NCBI GenBank assembly: GCA_964509205.1
Contig: CAZDVW010000006.1
Location: 1 to 64,000, forward strand
Direction: 5' to 3'
Origin: Duodenibacillus sp964509205
Lineage (GTDB): Bacteria > Pseudomonadota > Gammaproteobacteria > Burkholderiales > Burkholderiaceae_F
Length of the DNA: 64,000 bases
The notes under the pieces were generated by a model, which saw nothing but the letters and a program-made list of their open reading frames with translations, made no database searches and had not been told where the DNA came from. Within the stretch, counting starts at the first letter, position 1, and every line of letters begins with the position of its first letter. The position numbers and the translations under genes are program-made. This document shows positions 16,920-25,276 of this stretch, piece by piece.

Positions 16920-17303
16920 CTATTTCTCGAGTTCTGCTACACACTCGATCTCGACAAGGCAGTTAAAGTGCAAGGGCGATGTTGAGACGATAACGCGGCC
17001 GGGCTTATGCGCACCGAAAAACTCCGCATAGACCTCATTGATTGCGCCCCAATAGTCATTTGAAGGGGTATAGACGCGGCAAAAGACGACCTGATCGCGC
17101 CGAACGCCGGCCGCTTTGAGTACACGATCAAGATTCGAAAGCGCCTGTTTGGCGTGATCTCGAACGTCTGAGCTCGGGCACGGTATGCGCGTATCCGGGT
17201 CGATCGAAAGTTGACCGGATACGTAGAGCATGCCCTGAGAAATGACGGCCGGGCTGTAGTGGCCGGGATTGTCGCCCTTAAAGGGTGAGGGTACAAACTG
17301 CAT
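16920..17303 (-). CDS. ridA: RidA family enamine/imine deaminase
   Basis: 127 residues, the usual size for the trimeric YjgF/YER057c/UK114 family. Visible: SQGMLYVSGQLSID, HAKQALSNLDRVLKAAG, the substrate-binding Arg in HKPGRVIVS and the Glu in VEIECVA. RidA hydrolyses reactive 2-imino acids made by PLP enzymes such as serine/threonine dehydratases and diaminopropionate lyases. It lies between the regulator and the threonine-synthase-like gene, which fits a role in detoxifying the product of one of the PLP enzymes here. Confidence 0.93.
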   Translation of the reverse strand: MQFVPSPFKGDNPGHYSPAVISQGMLYVSGQLSIDPDTRIPCPSSDVRDHAKQALSNLDRVLKAAGVRRDQVVFCRVYTPSNDYWGAINEVYAEFFGAHKPGRVIVSTSPLHFNCLVEIECVAELEK

Positions 17304-17362
17304 GACAGTTCTCCTTGAAGTGAATGGATAGTCAAAGTGCTCTTTTTAGAAAAATTTCATCC

Positions 17363-18157
17363 CTACTCTTTCGTTGTGTTGCCGTTTTTGCGAATGTCGT
17401 CAAGGTCGCTGTAGATCGTCACGCGCGAGACACCAAGTTGTTCGGCAGCTCGCTCGATTGCTCCCTTGACAAGGAAGATGCCGCGCTCTTGCATGAAAGA
17501 GATCAACCGGCGACGCGCTTCGCGATGAAGTATCGCCCCTTCAGGAATCTTCGCCATCGCTTCGGCAACCATCCGATCAACAAGCTGAAAGACAGTTTCG
17601 GGAACACTCAGTTGCATTTCATCAGAGGCTTCTGAAGCCTCTCTCAAACAGGATTCTGCAACGGAAGAATACGTGCCGTCAGATCCGAAATCAGGCAGTG
17701 CCGTGCCGGCGAGCCCCGGCAGGATATGACGCATTCGTTCGAAAATTCGAACATCCGACGTCACATCAATATTGACGCAGAGTGCTCCGGCGAGCTGATC
17801 AGAGTCACTGCGGATCAGAAGTGTCATCGAACGGATCAGTTTTTTGGTGTAACCGTTCTTGTGGATAAACCACCAGTCGGGCAACAGGTCGCCGCCCTTC
17901 TCGGCCTCGGCTCGCAACATCTCTGCTACGAGATGACGAAATCCTTGCCCGGGCTTGCGATCCGTGACTGTCCCGTTCACAACAAAAACGACTGAATGCA
18001 TTGGGTCGGCCAAATCATGGAGCACAACTTCGCAGTCCGAACCGCCCACGCGGCCAACAAGCGCAGCAACCCCCTTCCAGATTTTCAGAGCAGCCGGGGA
18101 AAGAAGTCCGGCGGACTGAAGGCGACAACTATCTTGAAGATCGGGGACTTGCGTCAT
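17363..18157 (-). CDS. DauR/YheO-type transcriptional regulator
   Basis: 264 residues from the ATG at 18157, fixed by the strong AGGAGGA seven bases upstream; longer readings to 18253 lack this. The N-terminal half is a YheO-like PAS domain (SDCEVVLHDL..P.HSVVFVVNG, then the GYTKKLIRSMTLLIR stretch). The C-terminus is a DauR-type helix-turn-helix (KGAIERAAEQLGVSRVTIYSDLDDI). DauR in Pseudomonas controls D-arginine use; relatives control other D-amino-acid genes. It is first in the operon with ridA and the PLP enzyme and divergent from the D-amino-acid enzyme, so it probably controls both from the shared spacer. Confidence 0.88.
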   Translation of the reverse strand: MTQVPDLQDSCRLQSAGLLSPAALKIWKGVAALVGRVGGSDCEVVLHDLADPMHSVVFVVNGTVTDRKPGQGFRHLVAEMLRAEAEKGGDLLPDWWFIHKNGYTKKLIRSMTLLIRSDSDQLAGALCVNIDVTSDVRIFERMRHILPGLAGTALPDFGSDGTYSSVAESCLREASEASDEMQLSVPETVFQLVDRMVAEAMAKIPEGAILHREARRRLISFMQERGIFLVKGAIERAAEQLGVSRVTIYSDLDDIRKNGNTTKE

Positions 18158-18269
18158 GGATCTATCCTCCTGCGTTTTCGGCATCGGCGACCTGATGCAT
18201 TGCGTATTTCCGGCTCTCGAAACGAATCCGAAGTCCACAAAGAGCGACGCCATGAAGATGAGCCAAAAA

Positions 18270-18297
18270 ATTATATATAAAAATTTCTACGAATCAA
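18270..18297 (-). promoter_or_regulatory. Candidate promoter for the DauR-ridA operon
   Basis: On the minus strand TTGATT (complement of 18292-18297) and TATAAT (complement of 18270-18275) are 16 bases apart in very AT-rich DNA, about 110 bases before the regulator start. Confidence 0.5.
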
Positions 18298-18432
18298 GAT
18301 AAAACAAGTTGCTTTTCATACGATTCAATCCAAGCAAAAACAGATAGCGAGTTTGAGTTAAGATATTTTATTGCTTGATAATATGGAAGTTATTTGAAAC
18401 TCAAGCCAATCCCAAGTGAGAACACAGGCAAA

Positions 18433-18460
18433 TTGTGTTTTATAGAATAATTTATATAAT
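18433..18460 (+). promoter_or_regulatory. Candidate promoter for the D-amino-acid enzyme gene
   Basis: TTGTGT (18433-18438) and a perfect TATAAT (18455-18460) with a 16-base spacer, about 80 bases upstream of the start at 18542. The whole 384-base divergent spacer (18158-18541) is AT-rich and holds no gene; it is the likely operator region. Confidence 0.55.
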
Positions 18461-18541
18461 TGTGGCATTAAACGGAAAACGACAAAACGATCCGCAATAG
18501 ATCGCATCGCTGAGTCAGAGCTTACTTCAGGAGCAATCGTC

Positions 18542-19759
18542 ATGCAGGAAACGCCCGAATTCCCCTCCGCTCGTTTTGAGGGATCCTTTGCTGCGCCGTC
18601 AGCTGAAAGCCTGATCGGACTAAGTCTTAACGATCCGCGCGTGCCGACCCCTTCATTCGTTATTGACGAAGAGCGACTTGAGCACAACATCGCTCGTGCC
18701 CGATGCCGCTGCCGTGAACTTGGCGTCACGTACCGTCCGCACTTAAAAACCCACAAGTCAATTGCAATTGCTCGGATGCAAATGGAAACACCGGAAGGTC
18801 CGGCTACAGTGTCTACTCTTGCCGAAGCTCGAGCCTTTGCTGCGGCAGGTGTGAAAGATATCCTTTATGCCGTGGGTATTTCACCGGACAAATTCTCCGA
18901 AGTCGAACGCATCCGCCACCTTGGGTGCGACTTGAAGGTGATTCTCGACAGCGTCGAAGCGGCTCAAGCTCTTTCAGCCTATTGCCGTGAGCGTGCCGTC
19001 ACAATCCCAGTGCTTTTAGAAGTCGATGTTGACGGACACCGCTCCGGCATCGTTCCTGATTCACCTCGTCTTCTTGACGTGGCACAGGCACTCACAGACG
19101 GCGCGAAGTTGTGCGGCGTCTTGACGCATGCAGGCGACAGTTACGAGTGTTCGTCGATCGAAGCGATTACGACCGCTGCCGAGAACGAACGCATCGGAAT
19201 CGTCAAAGCGGCTGAGCGACTTCGCGCAGTGGGATACCGAATTGACATTGTCTCTGCGGGCTCCTCGCCTACGCTCATGTATGCCAAAGACGAGACGGGA
19301 GTCACGGAGATGCGAGCGGGTGTCTGCGCGCTGTTTGATCTCTTCATGACCAATCTCGGGGTGGCGAGTCTCGACGATATCGCAGGCGGCGTCCTCTCAA
19401 CCGTCATCGGACGCCGGACGGACAAAGATATCGTCCTTATTGATGCGGGTTTTCTGGCTCTCTCACGGGATCGAGGCACAGCGCGCCAAAAGCGCGACTT
19501 TGGTTACGGTCTTGTCTGTGATCTTTCAAACAAACCGCTGGGTAACGGCAATGTGCTCGTCGCCGGCACGAATCAAGAGCATGGTCTCGTGAAGATTCCG
19601 AAAGGGTGCGGGGTTTCACAAACAGAGCTGCCCCTCGGACGACGCATTATCGTAATGCCGAACCATGCGTGCCCGACAGCAGCGCCCTATGCCAAACTTC
19701 TTCTTGTGCGCGACGGCGTCATAAAGGCCGTACTCGGTCACGTACGCGGATGGGAATGA
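18542..19759 (+). CDS. D-threonine aldolase / D-serine dehydratase-like PLP enzyme
   Basis: 405 residues, fold-type III (alanine-racemase-like) PLP barrel followed by a DSD1-type C-terminal domain. Visible: VPTPSFVIDEERLEHNI, the PLP-lysine region RPHLKTHKS (residues 66-73), LEVDVDGHRSGI, and a metal-binding H-x-C (PNHACPTAAPY) near the C-terminus. Relatives are metal-dependent D-threonine aldolases and eukaryotic-type D-serine dehydratases. AGGAG lies eight bases before the start. It is divergent from a RidA-containing operon; if it is a dehydratase, RidA would handle its imine product. The substrate is not settled by sequence. Confidence 0.87.
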   Translation: MQETPEFPSARFEGSFAAPSAESLIGLSLNDPRVPTPSFVIDEERLEHNIARARCRCRELGVTYRPHLKTHKSIAIARMQMETPEGPATVSTLAEARAFAAAGVKDILYAVGISPDKFSEVERIRHLGCDLKVILDSVEAAQALSAYCRERAVTIPVLLEVDVDGHRSGIVPDSPRLLDVAQALTDGAKLCGVLTHAGDSYECSSIEAITTAAENERIGIVKAAERLRAVGYRIDIVSAGSSPTLMYAKDETGVTEMRAGVCALFDLFMTNLGVASLDDIAGGVLSTVIGRRTDKDIVLIDAGFLALSRDRGTARQKRDFGYGLVCDLSNKPLGNGNVLVAGTNQEHGLVKIPKGCGVSQTELPLGRRIIVMPNHACPTAAPYAKLLLVRDGVIKAVLGHVRGWE

Positions 19760-19860
19760 CGAGAACGTCCTGTTCGGAAACCCCACGCGCAATTGCAGCG
19801 GACTTGTAAAAATAAATTTGTTTTGGCTTGGAAAGTTCAAGCGCAGGCCGCACTTGAGAC

Positions 19861-19900
19861 AAAAAAGAAGCAACGGGATTTCTCTCGTTGCCTCTATTTT
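19861..19900 (-). terminator. Terminator downstream of rplS (possibly bidirectional)
   Basis: GCAACG (19870-19875) pairs with CGTTGC (19886-19891); on the minus strand the stem runs into TTCTTTTTT, and on the plus strand into CTCTATTTTT. It can end both the rplS operon and the D-amino-acid enzyme transcript. Confidence 0.7.
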
Positions 19901-19974
19901 TCCATCTCTGCCCAAAGACCCTCAGTCAGGATCGCTTAAGCGAGAGATGGGTGTTTGCTTCGGAAGAGAAAGCC

Positions 19975-20352
19975 TTAGGCCTTCTGAACCTTTTTCGTCA
20001 GCAACTCACGGATACGAGCCGCCTTACCGGAACGCTCACGCAGATAGTAAAGCTTAGAACGACGCACATCGCCGCGGCGCTTGACCTCGATTGATGCGAT
20101 CATCGGCGAGTACAACTGGAACGTACGTTCAACGCCTTCACCGTTGGAAATTTTACGAACGATAAAAGACGTATTGAGTCCGCGGTTACGCTTGACGATT
20201 ACGATTCCCTCATAAGCCTGCGTACGCTTGTGCGTGCCTTCAATCACGTTCACGAGAACGCTCACTGTATCGCCAGCTCGAAACTCAGGAAAATTCTTTC
20301 CTGCAGAAAGACGAGCAATTTCTTCCTGCTCAAGAGTCTTGATGATATCCAT
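19975..20352 (-). CDS. rplS: 50S ribosomal protein L19
   Basis: 125 residues from the ATG at 20352, which has GGAG six bases upstream; an in-frame start six codons earlier is less likely. L19 sits at the 30S-50S interface. The family pattern is clear: F.AGDTVSVLVNVIEGTHKRTQAYEG, GEGVERTFQLYSP and VRRSKLYYLR. Last gene of rpsP-rimM-trmD-rplS. Confidence 0.98.
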   Translation of the reverse strand: MDIIKTLEQEEIARLSAGKNFPEFRAGDTVSVLVNVIEGTHKRTQAYEGIVIVKRNRGLNTSFIVRKISNGEGVERTFQLYSPMIASIEVKRRGDVRRSKLYYLRERSGKAARIRELLTKKVQKA

Positions 20353-20448
20353 CTGTATCTCCGTTACCATCGTAGCCGTACGTATTTGAGTTGTTTCGTC
20401 GGTCAGAGGATGGGTTTAAAAAAGTTTCCGCTCAAACAGAAACACTTT

Positions 20449-21195
20449 CTACTTCATATGCTTAAATGAATCAAGCAATGCTTCGTCCTCAGGCGTCAGC
20501 CGTCCGGACGAACGCGCTATTTTAATCAAATCCGGTCTGTTTTGGAAAGTCGCATAGAGAGATTTCTCTCGAGTCCATCGGCAAATATTGGCGTGGTGCC
20601 CGCTTAAAAGAACCGAAGGTGTTTCCATTCCCCGCCAAACCTCAGGTCGTGTGTAGTGAGGGGCATCCAAAAGCCCCGTTCGAAAGGATTCATCTTCGAC
20701 AGAAAGTTCTTTCAGTGCCCCGGGAAGCTGCCGCACGATGGCATCGATTAAAACACAGGCCGGCAATTCCGCTCCGGAAAGAACGAAATCCCCAAGGCTG
20801 AAGGTCATGTCGACATACGTCTGAAGAAATCGTTCATCAATCCCCTCGTATCGTCCGCAAACAAAAATATACGATGCCTGCGGATTCTCGCTCATTCTCT
20901 GAACAGCGGCATCGTCGAACGTTTTGCCGCCGGGCGCAAAAGCGACAACTGACCCGAGATTGCCGGAAGCCCGAATAAGGTCAATCGTTTGAGCAAGGGG
21001 CTCAGCCATCATGACCATTCCCGGACCGCCGCCAAAAGGTCTGTCGTCAATCGTACGATGCGCATCCGTCGTCACATCGCGCGGATTCCAGTAATGAATC
21101 GACCATAGATTTCTGGCTCGGGCGCGTGCCGTGATACCTTGATCCGTGACGGCTTTGAAAATCTCCGGAAAAAGCGTGATGACGTCAAATCGCAT
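20449..21195 (-). CDS. trmD: tRNA (guanosine(37)-N1)-methyltransferase TrmD
   Basis: 248 residues from the ATG at 21195 (MRFDVITLFPEIF). TrmD uses S-adenosylmethionine to methylate G37 of tRNAs reading CUN, CCN and CGG codons, preventing +1 frameshifts. The trefoil-knot SAM site is visible: DDRPFGGGPGMVM, ICGRYEGIDER-type VCGRYEGIDERF, and SLGDFVLSGAELPA. The rimM stop lies two bases upstream, so translation is probably coupled. Confidence 0.98.
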   Translation of the reverse strand: MRFDVITLFPEIFKAVTDQGITARARARNLWSIHYWNPRDVTTDAHRTIDDRPFGGGPGMVMMAEPLAQTIDLIRASGNLGSVVAFAPGGKTFDDAAVQRMSENPQASYIFVCGRYEGIDERFLQTYVDMTFSLGDFVLSGAELPACVLIDAIVRQLPGALKELSVEDESFRTGLLDAPHYTRPEVWRGMETPSVLLSGHHANICRWTREKSLYATFQNRPDLIKIARSSGRLTPEDEALLDSFKHMK

Positions 21196-21197
21196 GC

Positions 21198-21719
21198 TTA
21201 ACCCCAATCCTCTTCCCAATCGACGTCAATGACGTGTTTATCCACATCCACTGAATCAATGTAGTTTTTGATCATCGGGATAAGATGCTCGCTCCCCGTT
21301 TCATTCAAGACAACAAGAATATCCTGCACTCCGTTGGATCTGAATTGAGAAACCTTCCCCAAACATTTTCCTGATCGATTGATGACCGATGCTCCTACAA
21401 GATCAACAGCCCAAAATTCGCCAGGAGCTGTCTTCGGAAAATCCGAGCGATGTACAAGAATTCGTCCTCGGCACGCATCGGCTGCCTCTTTGGAATCAAT
21501 GCCTTCAAAACGGACAAGAAAAATCCCGGAGTGCGACTGAATAATGGTTGGCTTCAGTGTCTTTTGGTTTCCGAATGAATCAACCAAAAGCCATTCCTTT
21601 CCGGAACGCAATGCGTCTCCGGTTTCAAACGGAACGACGCGCACAAAGCCGCGAACGCCAAAGGCTCCGATAGCCTTGGCAACCTCAATAAAATCAGATT
21701 TTTCTTCGATTTTTCCCAT
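21198..21719 (-). CDS. rimM: 16S rRNA processing protein RimM
   Basis: 173 residues. The N-terminal beta-barrel shows AIGAFGVRGFVRV, and the PRC-barrel C-terminus shows GEFWAVDLVGASV and LIPMIKNYI..VD. RimM helps 30S maturation by binding S19. The start ATG follows directly on a terminator-like hairpin and five T, with no normal ribosome-binding site in view, so translation may depend on read-through and refolding of that element. Confidence 0.96.
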   Translation of the reverse strand: MGKIEEKSDFIEVAKAIGAFGVRGFVRVVPFETGDALRSGKEWLLVDSFGNQKTLKPTIIQSHSGIFLVRFEGIDSKEAADACRGRILVHRSDFPKTAPGEFWAVDLVGASVINRSGKCLGKVSQFRSNGVQDILVVLNETGSEHLIPMIKNYIDSVDVDKHVIDVDWEEDWG

Positions 21720-21721
21720 AC

Positions 21722-21751
21722 AAAAAGCGGACCCCTGTAAAGAGTCCGCTT
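21722..21751 (-). promoter_or_regulatory. Terminator-like hairpin between rpsP and rimM
   Basis: AAGCGGAC (21725-21732) pairs with GTCCGCTT (21744-21751); on the minus strand the stem is followed by TTTTTG and then the rimM ATG. It could act as an attenuator giving more S16 than RimM/TrmD. The spacer 21752-21931 has no gene. Confidence 0.6.
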
Positions 21752-21931
21752 ATTGTAGCGATAAGCATTTCAAACTGAAACCTATTCCGTAGATACCGAA
21801 CGCTTCTTCAGTTAAGAGGAAAGCGCCTGACGCATTCGAGTGTGCTTCTAGACACGGGTTGGCACGGCGTCGACGGACTGTGCGTTCGCAGAAAAGTTTT
21901 CAGCTAAAACGCCTCAATGCCGTACAGTGAA

Positions 21932-22171
21932 TTACTTGCCGGCCTTCAAAATACGAGCAACCGTTTCGCTCAACTGGGCACCCTTCTCGGTCCAGTACTG
22001 AACACGTTCGGCGTTAAACGTGAGACGCTGAGCACCCTCAGCAATCGCCGGGTTGTAAAAACCAACGCGTTCGATAAAGCGACCGTTGCGGCGAGCGCGC
22101 GAATCGCAAACGAGCATGTTGTAAAACGGACGTTTTTTGCTCCCTGCGCGGGACAAACGAATAATAACCAT
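21932..22171 (-). CDS. rpsP: 30S ribosomal protein S16
   Basis: 79 residues from the ATG at 22171, preceded by GAGGA. The sequence MVIIRLSRAGSKKRPFYNM and the VGFYNP and TEKGAQ motifs identify S16. First gene of the rpsP-rimM-trmD-rplS operon. The accessory island begins about 150 bases downstream of its promoter side. Confidence 0.98.
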   Translation of the reverse strand: MVIIRLSRAGSKKRPFYNMLVCDSRARRNGRFIERVGFYNPAIAEGAQRLTFNAERVQYWTEKGAQLSETVARILKAGK

Positions 22172-22324
22172 ACATTCCTCTTCATTAATCAAAGCGCCCG
22201 TACCAGGCGCACAAAAAAAGCACCGCTCCCGAAATCTCAGGAACAGCGGGGCGTGATTGTACGCTAAAAGGCCCTGAAATTCCATCGAGAATTGTTAAAA
22301 CTCCTCTGGGGCCTTATTAGTCTT

Positions 22325-24844
22325 TTACCTATAAAGTTCTTTAAATTCTTCCGGGGTTATAACTGTGTCCCAGCCGCCTCGATTCTCTAACTCATGTCGA
22401 TCGATTCCCGTATACAACAAAGATGCATCTTCGTATCGCCGAAACTTATAAACAGCATCGTTCATAAGAGAATCGTTGAAGAGACCTAGCGAGACGAGCA
22501 ATTCGAAGTCTTTTACTTCAAGTCCAGTAACTTTCTTAAATAGATCTGGTTCAAGCCTTCTAATTACATCTTTTAAGCTCTCCTCTCGGAAATCAGTTAG
22601 ATACATAAAAATAGGAATTCGCGTCGCAAATTTGATAAGTTTTTCCTGAATCATCTTGCGTTTACTCTTGTATTCCTTCTCAGCTTCTGTGAGTTCCTTC
22701 TTCTGCTTCTCTGTAGGCTTCTTTCCGCTCTTTTTAGCGTTTTTAACCTTCTCACTCTCATTAATAATGATTTCAATATCGGAATTAAGACCTCTAAACG
22801 ACTCAATTTTCATTAACGCTGCCATTGCTGCAGGATTCGCCAAAAGGCGACGCAACGTATCGTTGTCAACATTAACTAGAAGAGCGCTTTCCCAACGCCT
22901 TGCCAGCAGGGTCGCCGAGGTTCCTGACATAGCGTACTCAAGAACTCCACTAGCATCAATTTCCTTCATTGTGCTGCCATCAAACGCGATAACAGGAAGA
23001 AATTTAATAAACTCTCCAACCCCAATTTCAGGATTCGAGTTTTTAGGCGCGAGTTTTGTGCCGTATTCCGCAACTTGCTGTAGCGCTCGATTAATGGCAA
23101 AGTCAAAAACATAGCACTCTTGCTTCACAATTTCCTTATGAGTTGTTTCCTGGCATTCATCATCAGAATCAACAACCCACGGACTTTGGACTCGGAATGC
23201 TGCTTGAAAATATGTTTCCGGACTAGAGAGATTTCTAAGCATAAAAATTCCAGTCCATGGACGAACGGTTACACCAGTAGTCAACTTCCCACAGGTTAAA
23301 GTGATTGACTTCGAATGCAATGGATTAGCCATCGATTCAAGCACTGGTGGAAGAGCATCAGCGCCAACCCCAGCTTTTGCCCCTGCACAAAGATTAATCT
23401 TGTAATCGTGATAGAAAGAATTCACTCTTTCATGCAATAAATCGTACATTGCTTGACACGAAGCAACATTTGGTAAGAACCACACCGTATGAAGCAACGC
23501 ATTAACAAGTCGACTATCTGAGTAGGGAAGAGCAGGTTTGTGTTTAGCTTGTTTCAAGTCATCGATAATTTGCTGTGTATAAGCACCTCGTATTAAGTTC
23601 AACCATTTCTGAACATATTCTACGTAAACAAATTTTGGTTTCCCATTAACAACTTTTGTCGAAAAGAAAACGTTAAGATCAAACTCATCGTTTTCCCCAC
23701 TCATAGCGATTCGCATGATTTCCTCAGGTACCTTATAGGTCATTAAAACCATACGAGGCAATGATTCATAAGGATTGTTTTTCCCTTTCCATGATTCTTT
23801 CGCTTCTTGCTCGTCAGAATACGTCCACGAATAAATCTGCTCTTCAATAAATTCGCCTGAATTTAACGCCTTAAATGGCGTCCCCGATAGATAAAGATAT
23901 CGACTTGTTGTAATCGGAAGAAATGACTCATCGTAGGCATTTCCTCTGTCGTATTCAGAAAGATCAAATGAGTCTAAATCCTCTTCATCCTCTTGTTCAA
24001 AGAGTTTTTTTGCACTCTCCTTCCAGGCCCCGAAGTGGTATTCGTCAAAAACTACAAGGTCCCAATTTATTTCATGAACCCACTCGTTTCTAGGCTTAAT
24101 GCCTCCTGTTGTTTTATCTGTTTGAAGAAAATCTTGAAAAGAACCGAAGCAAACAATTGGCTTATCCTTGACAGCTTTTTCATATGTTAGTTCAGTATCT
24201 TTAGAGATAAATTGCCAATTCTCAAAAGCAATATGAGTAAGCAAGTCTTCTTTCCACGCACTAACAACAGCAGGCTTAAATGTGAGGACAAGGATTCGTT
24301 TACATTCAAGTTTCTTGGCTAATTGATATGTTGCAAATGTTTTGCCAAAACGCATTTTGCAATTCCAAAGGAATTTTGGAATGCGATTCTTTTCCCGCTC
24401 AATCGACTTGAAATACTTAAATGTCTTATCAACAGCGTCCTTCTGCTCTGGACGCATTGGAAAATCCCTAGTTCGATTTTCTAAATTCAGTGAATGCGTT
24501 TTAATAGCAATCATTGCAGCCTGAACATCGGAAACAGTACATTCAAACCATTCGCTCTTTTTTCCTTTTTTTCCTTCTAAACGTCTGAAACCCCTTTCTT
24601 CTAAGACCTTATGCACTAGGTGGTCTGTAAAGGAGCCGCCGTCATTAAAGAGCGCTGTTTCTACAAATTCGATTTTGTATGGCTTTTTGCCATGGGGCGG
24701 CATTGTCGGATGCTGCTGACGAACTCTGGTTTCGACATCGTGAGCGGTAAATCCTACCTTTAGTAGGCCCTCATATTGAGGTTCCGAATATGCATAAATC
24801 GTCGGATTAATATTCGGCTTTTGAGGAAATAAAGCTTTACTCAT
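22325..24844 (-). CDS. GIY-YIG nuclease-SF2 helicase fusion, restriction-type
   Basis: 839 residues from the ATG at 24844, six bases after GGGAG and overlapping the methylase tail stop. Residues about 15-100 form a GIY-YIG (T5orf172-like) nuclease: YAYSEPQYEGLLKVGFT, an ETRVRQQ Arg, then EWFE. An SF2 helicase follows with MRFGKT (about residue 166), DEYH (about 270), SGTPF (about 320) and QAAFRVQSP (about 550). A Lys/Glu-rich coiled segment lies near residues 695-740. By family logic this is the cutting and translocating subunit of a restriction system whose modification part is the two upstream MTase genes. Base composition is AT-richer than the flanking rpsP and ligA regions, a sign of transfer. 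Confidence 0.85.
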   Translation of the reverse strand: MSKALFPQKPNINPTIYAYSEPQYEGLLKVGFTAHDVETRVRQQHPTMPPHGKKPYKIEFVETALFNDGGSFTDHLVHKVLEERGFRRLEGKKGKKSEWFECTVSDVQAAMIAIKTHSLNLENRTRDFPMRPEQKDAVDKTFKYFKSIEREKNRIPKFLWNCKMRFGKTFATYQLAKKLECKRILVLTFKPAVVSAWKEDLLTHIAFENWQFISKDTELTYEKAVKDKPIVCFGSFQDFLQTDKTTGGIKPRNEWVHEINWDLVVFDEYHFGAWKESAKKLFEQEDEEDLDSFDLSEYDRGNAYDESFLPITTSRYLYLSGTPFKALNSGEFIEEQIYSWTYSDEQEAKESWKGKNNPYESLPRMVLMTYKVPEEIMRIAMSGENDEFDLNVFFSTKVVNGKPKFVYVEYVQKWLNLIRGAYTQQIIDDLKQAKHKPALPYSDSRLVNALLHTVWFLPNVASCQAMYDLLHERVNSFYHDYKINLCAGAKAGVGADALPPVLESMANPLHSKSITLTCGKLTTGVTVRPWTGIFMLRNLSSPETYFQAAFRVQSPWVVDSDDECQETTHKEIVKQECYVFDFAINRALQQVAEYGTKLAPKNSNPEIGVGEFIKFLPVIAFDGSTMKEIDASGVLEYAMSGTSATLLARRWESALLVNVDNDTLRRLLANPAAMAALMKIESFRGLNSDIEIIINESEKVKNAKKSGKKPTEKQKKELTEAEKEYKSKRKMIQEKLIKFATRIPIFMYLTDFREESLKDVIRRLEPDLFKKVTGLEVKDFELLVSLGLFNDSLMNDAVYKFRRYEDASLLYTGIDRHELENRGGWDTVITPEEFKELYR

Positions 24845-25276
24845 CTTCATCTCCCATCGGGCGAATCACTGATTCAATAAAAGTTATTTCCTTTTCGGTG
24901 AGCCCATATTTTTCATACAAAGTTTCATCGTTCCATTGCTGACTAAAATCTTCAAGGGGCACATAGTGATATACCGCTTTCGATGCACCTTGGTCTTGCT
25001 TAGAGATGGAAATCAAAGCCCGTGCAAATTTAGTGCACAGATATGTAAGTGCATTTTTTGCTTCTTTCCTTGTTTTAAATGGGCCGATCTCGATAAAAGT
25101 TTCTGTACACAAATCTCCAGGAGAAGCTATTACGGGCTTGCTTGGAATATCTGAATAACTCCCTCCTCCCCAGTTTCTTGCAATGAAAATCTTGTATGAA
25201 TCTAGTAATCCTTCATTCTCAGGTAACTTGTAAGACTTTGGAATGTATTTGTAGACTCTTTTTTGATTCTCTAGTC
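24837..25276 (-). pseudogene. Out-of-frame C-terminal part of the Eco57I-type methylase
   Basis: This stretch has no start of its own but stays open in the frame shifted by one from the methylase. Read on from a ten-G tract it encodes YRILGLENQKRVYKY, ARNWGGGSYSDIPSKP, the CTETFIEIGPF stretch, YHYVPLEDFSQQW and YGLTEKEITFIESVIRPM, which is the usual C-terminus of Eco57I-like methylases. The stop (TAA) overlaps the start region of the helicase gene, as expected for a coupled operon. It is translated only if the G tract changes length by one (or by a multiple that restores frame). Confidence 0.85.
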
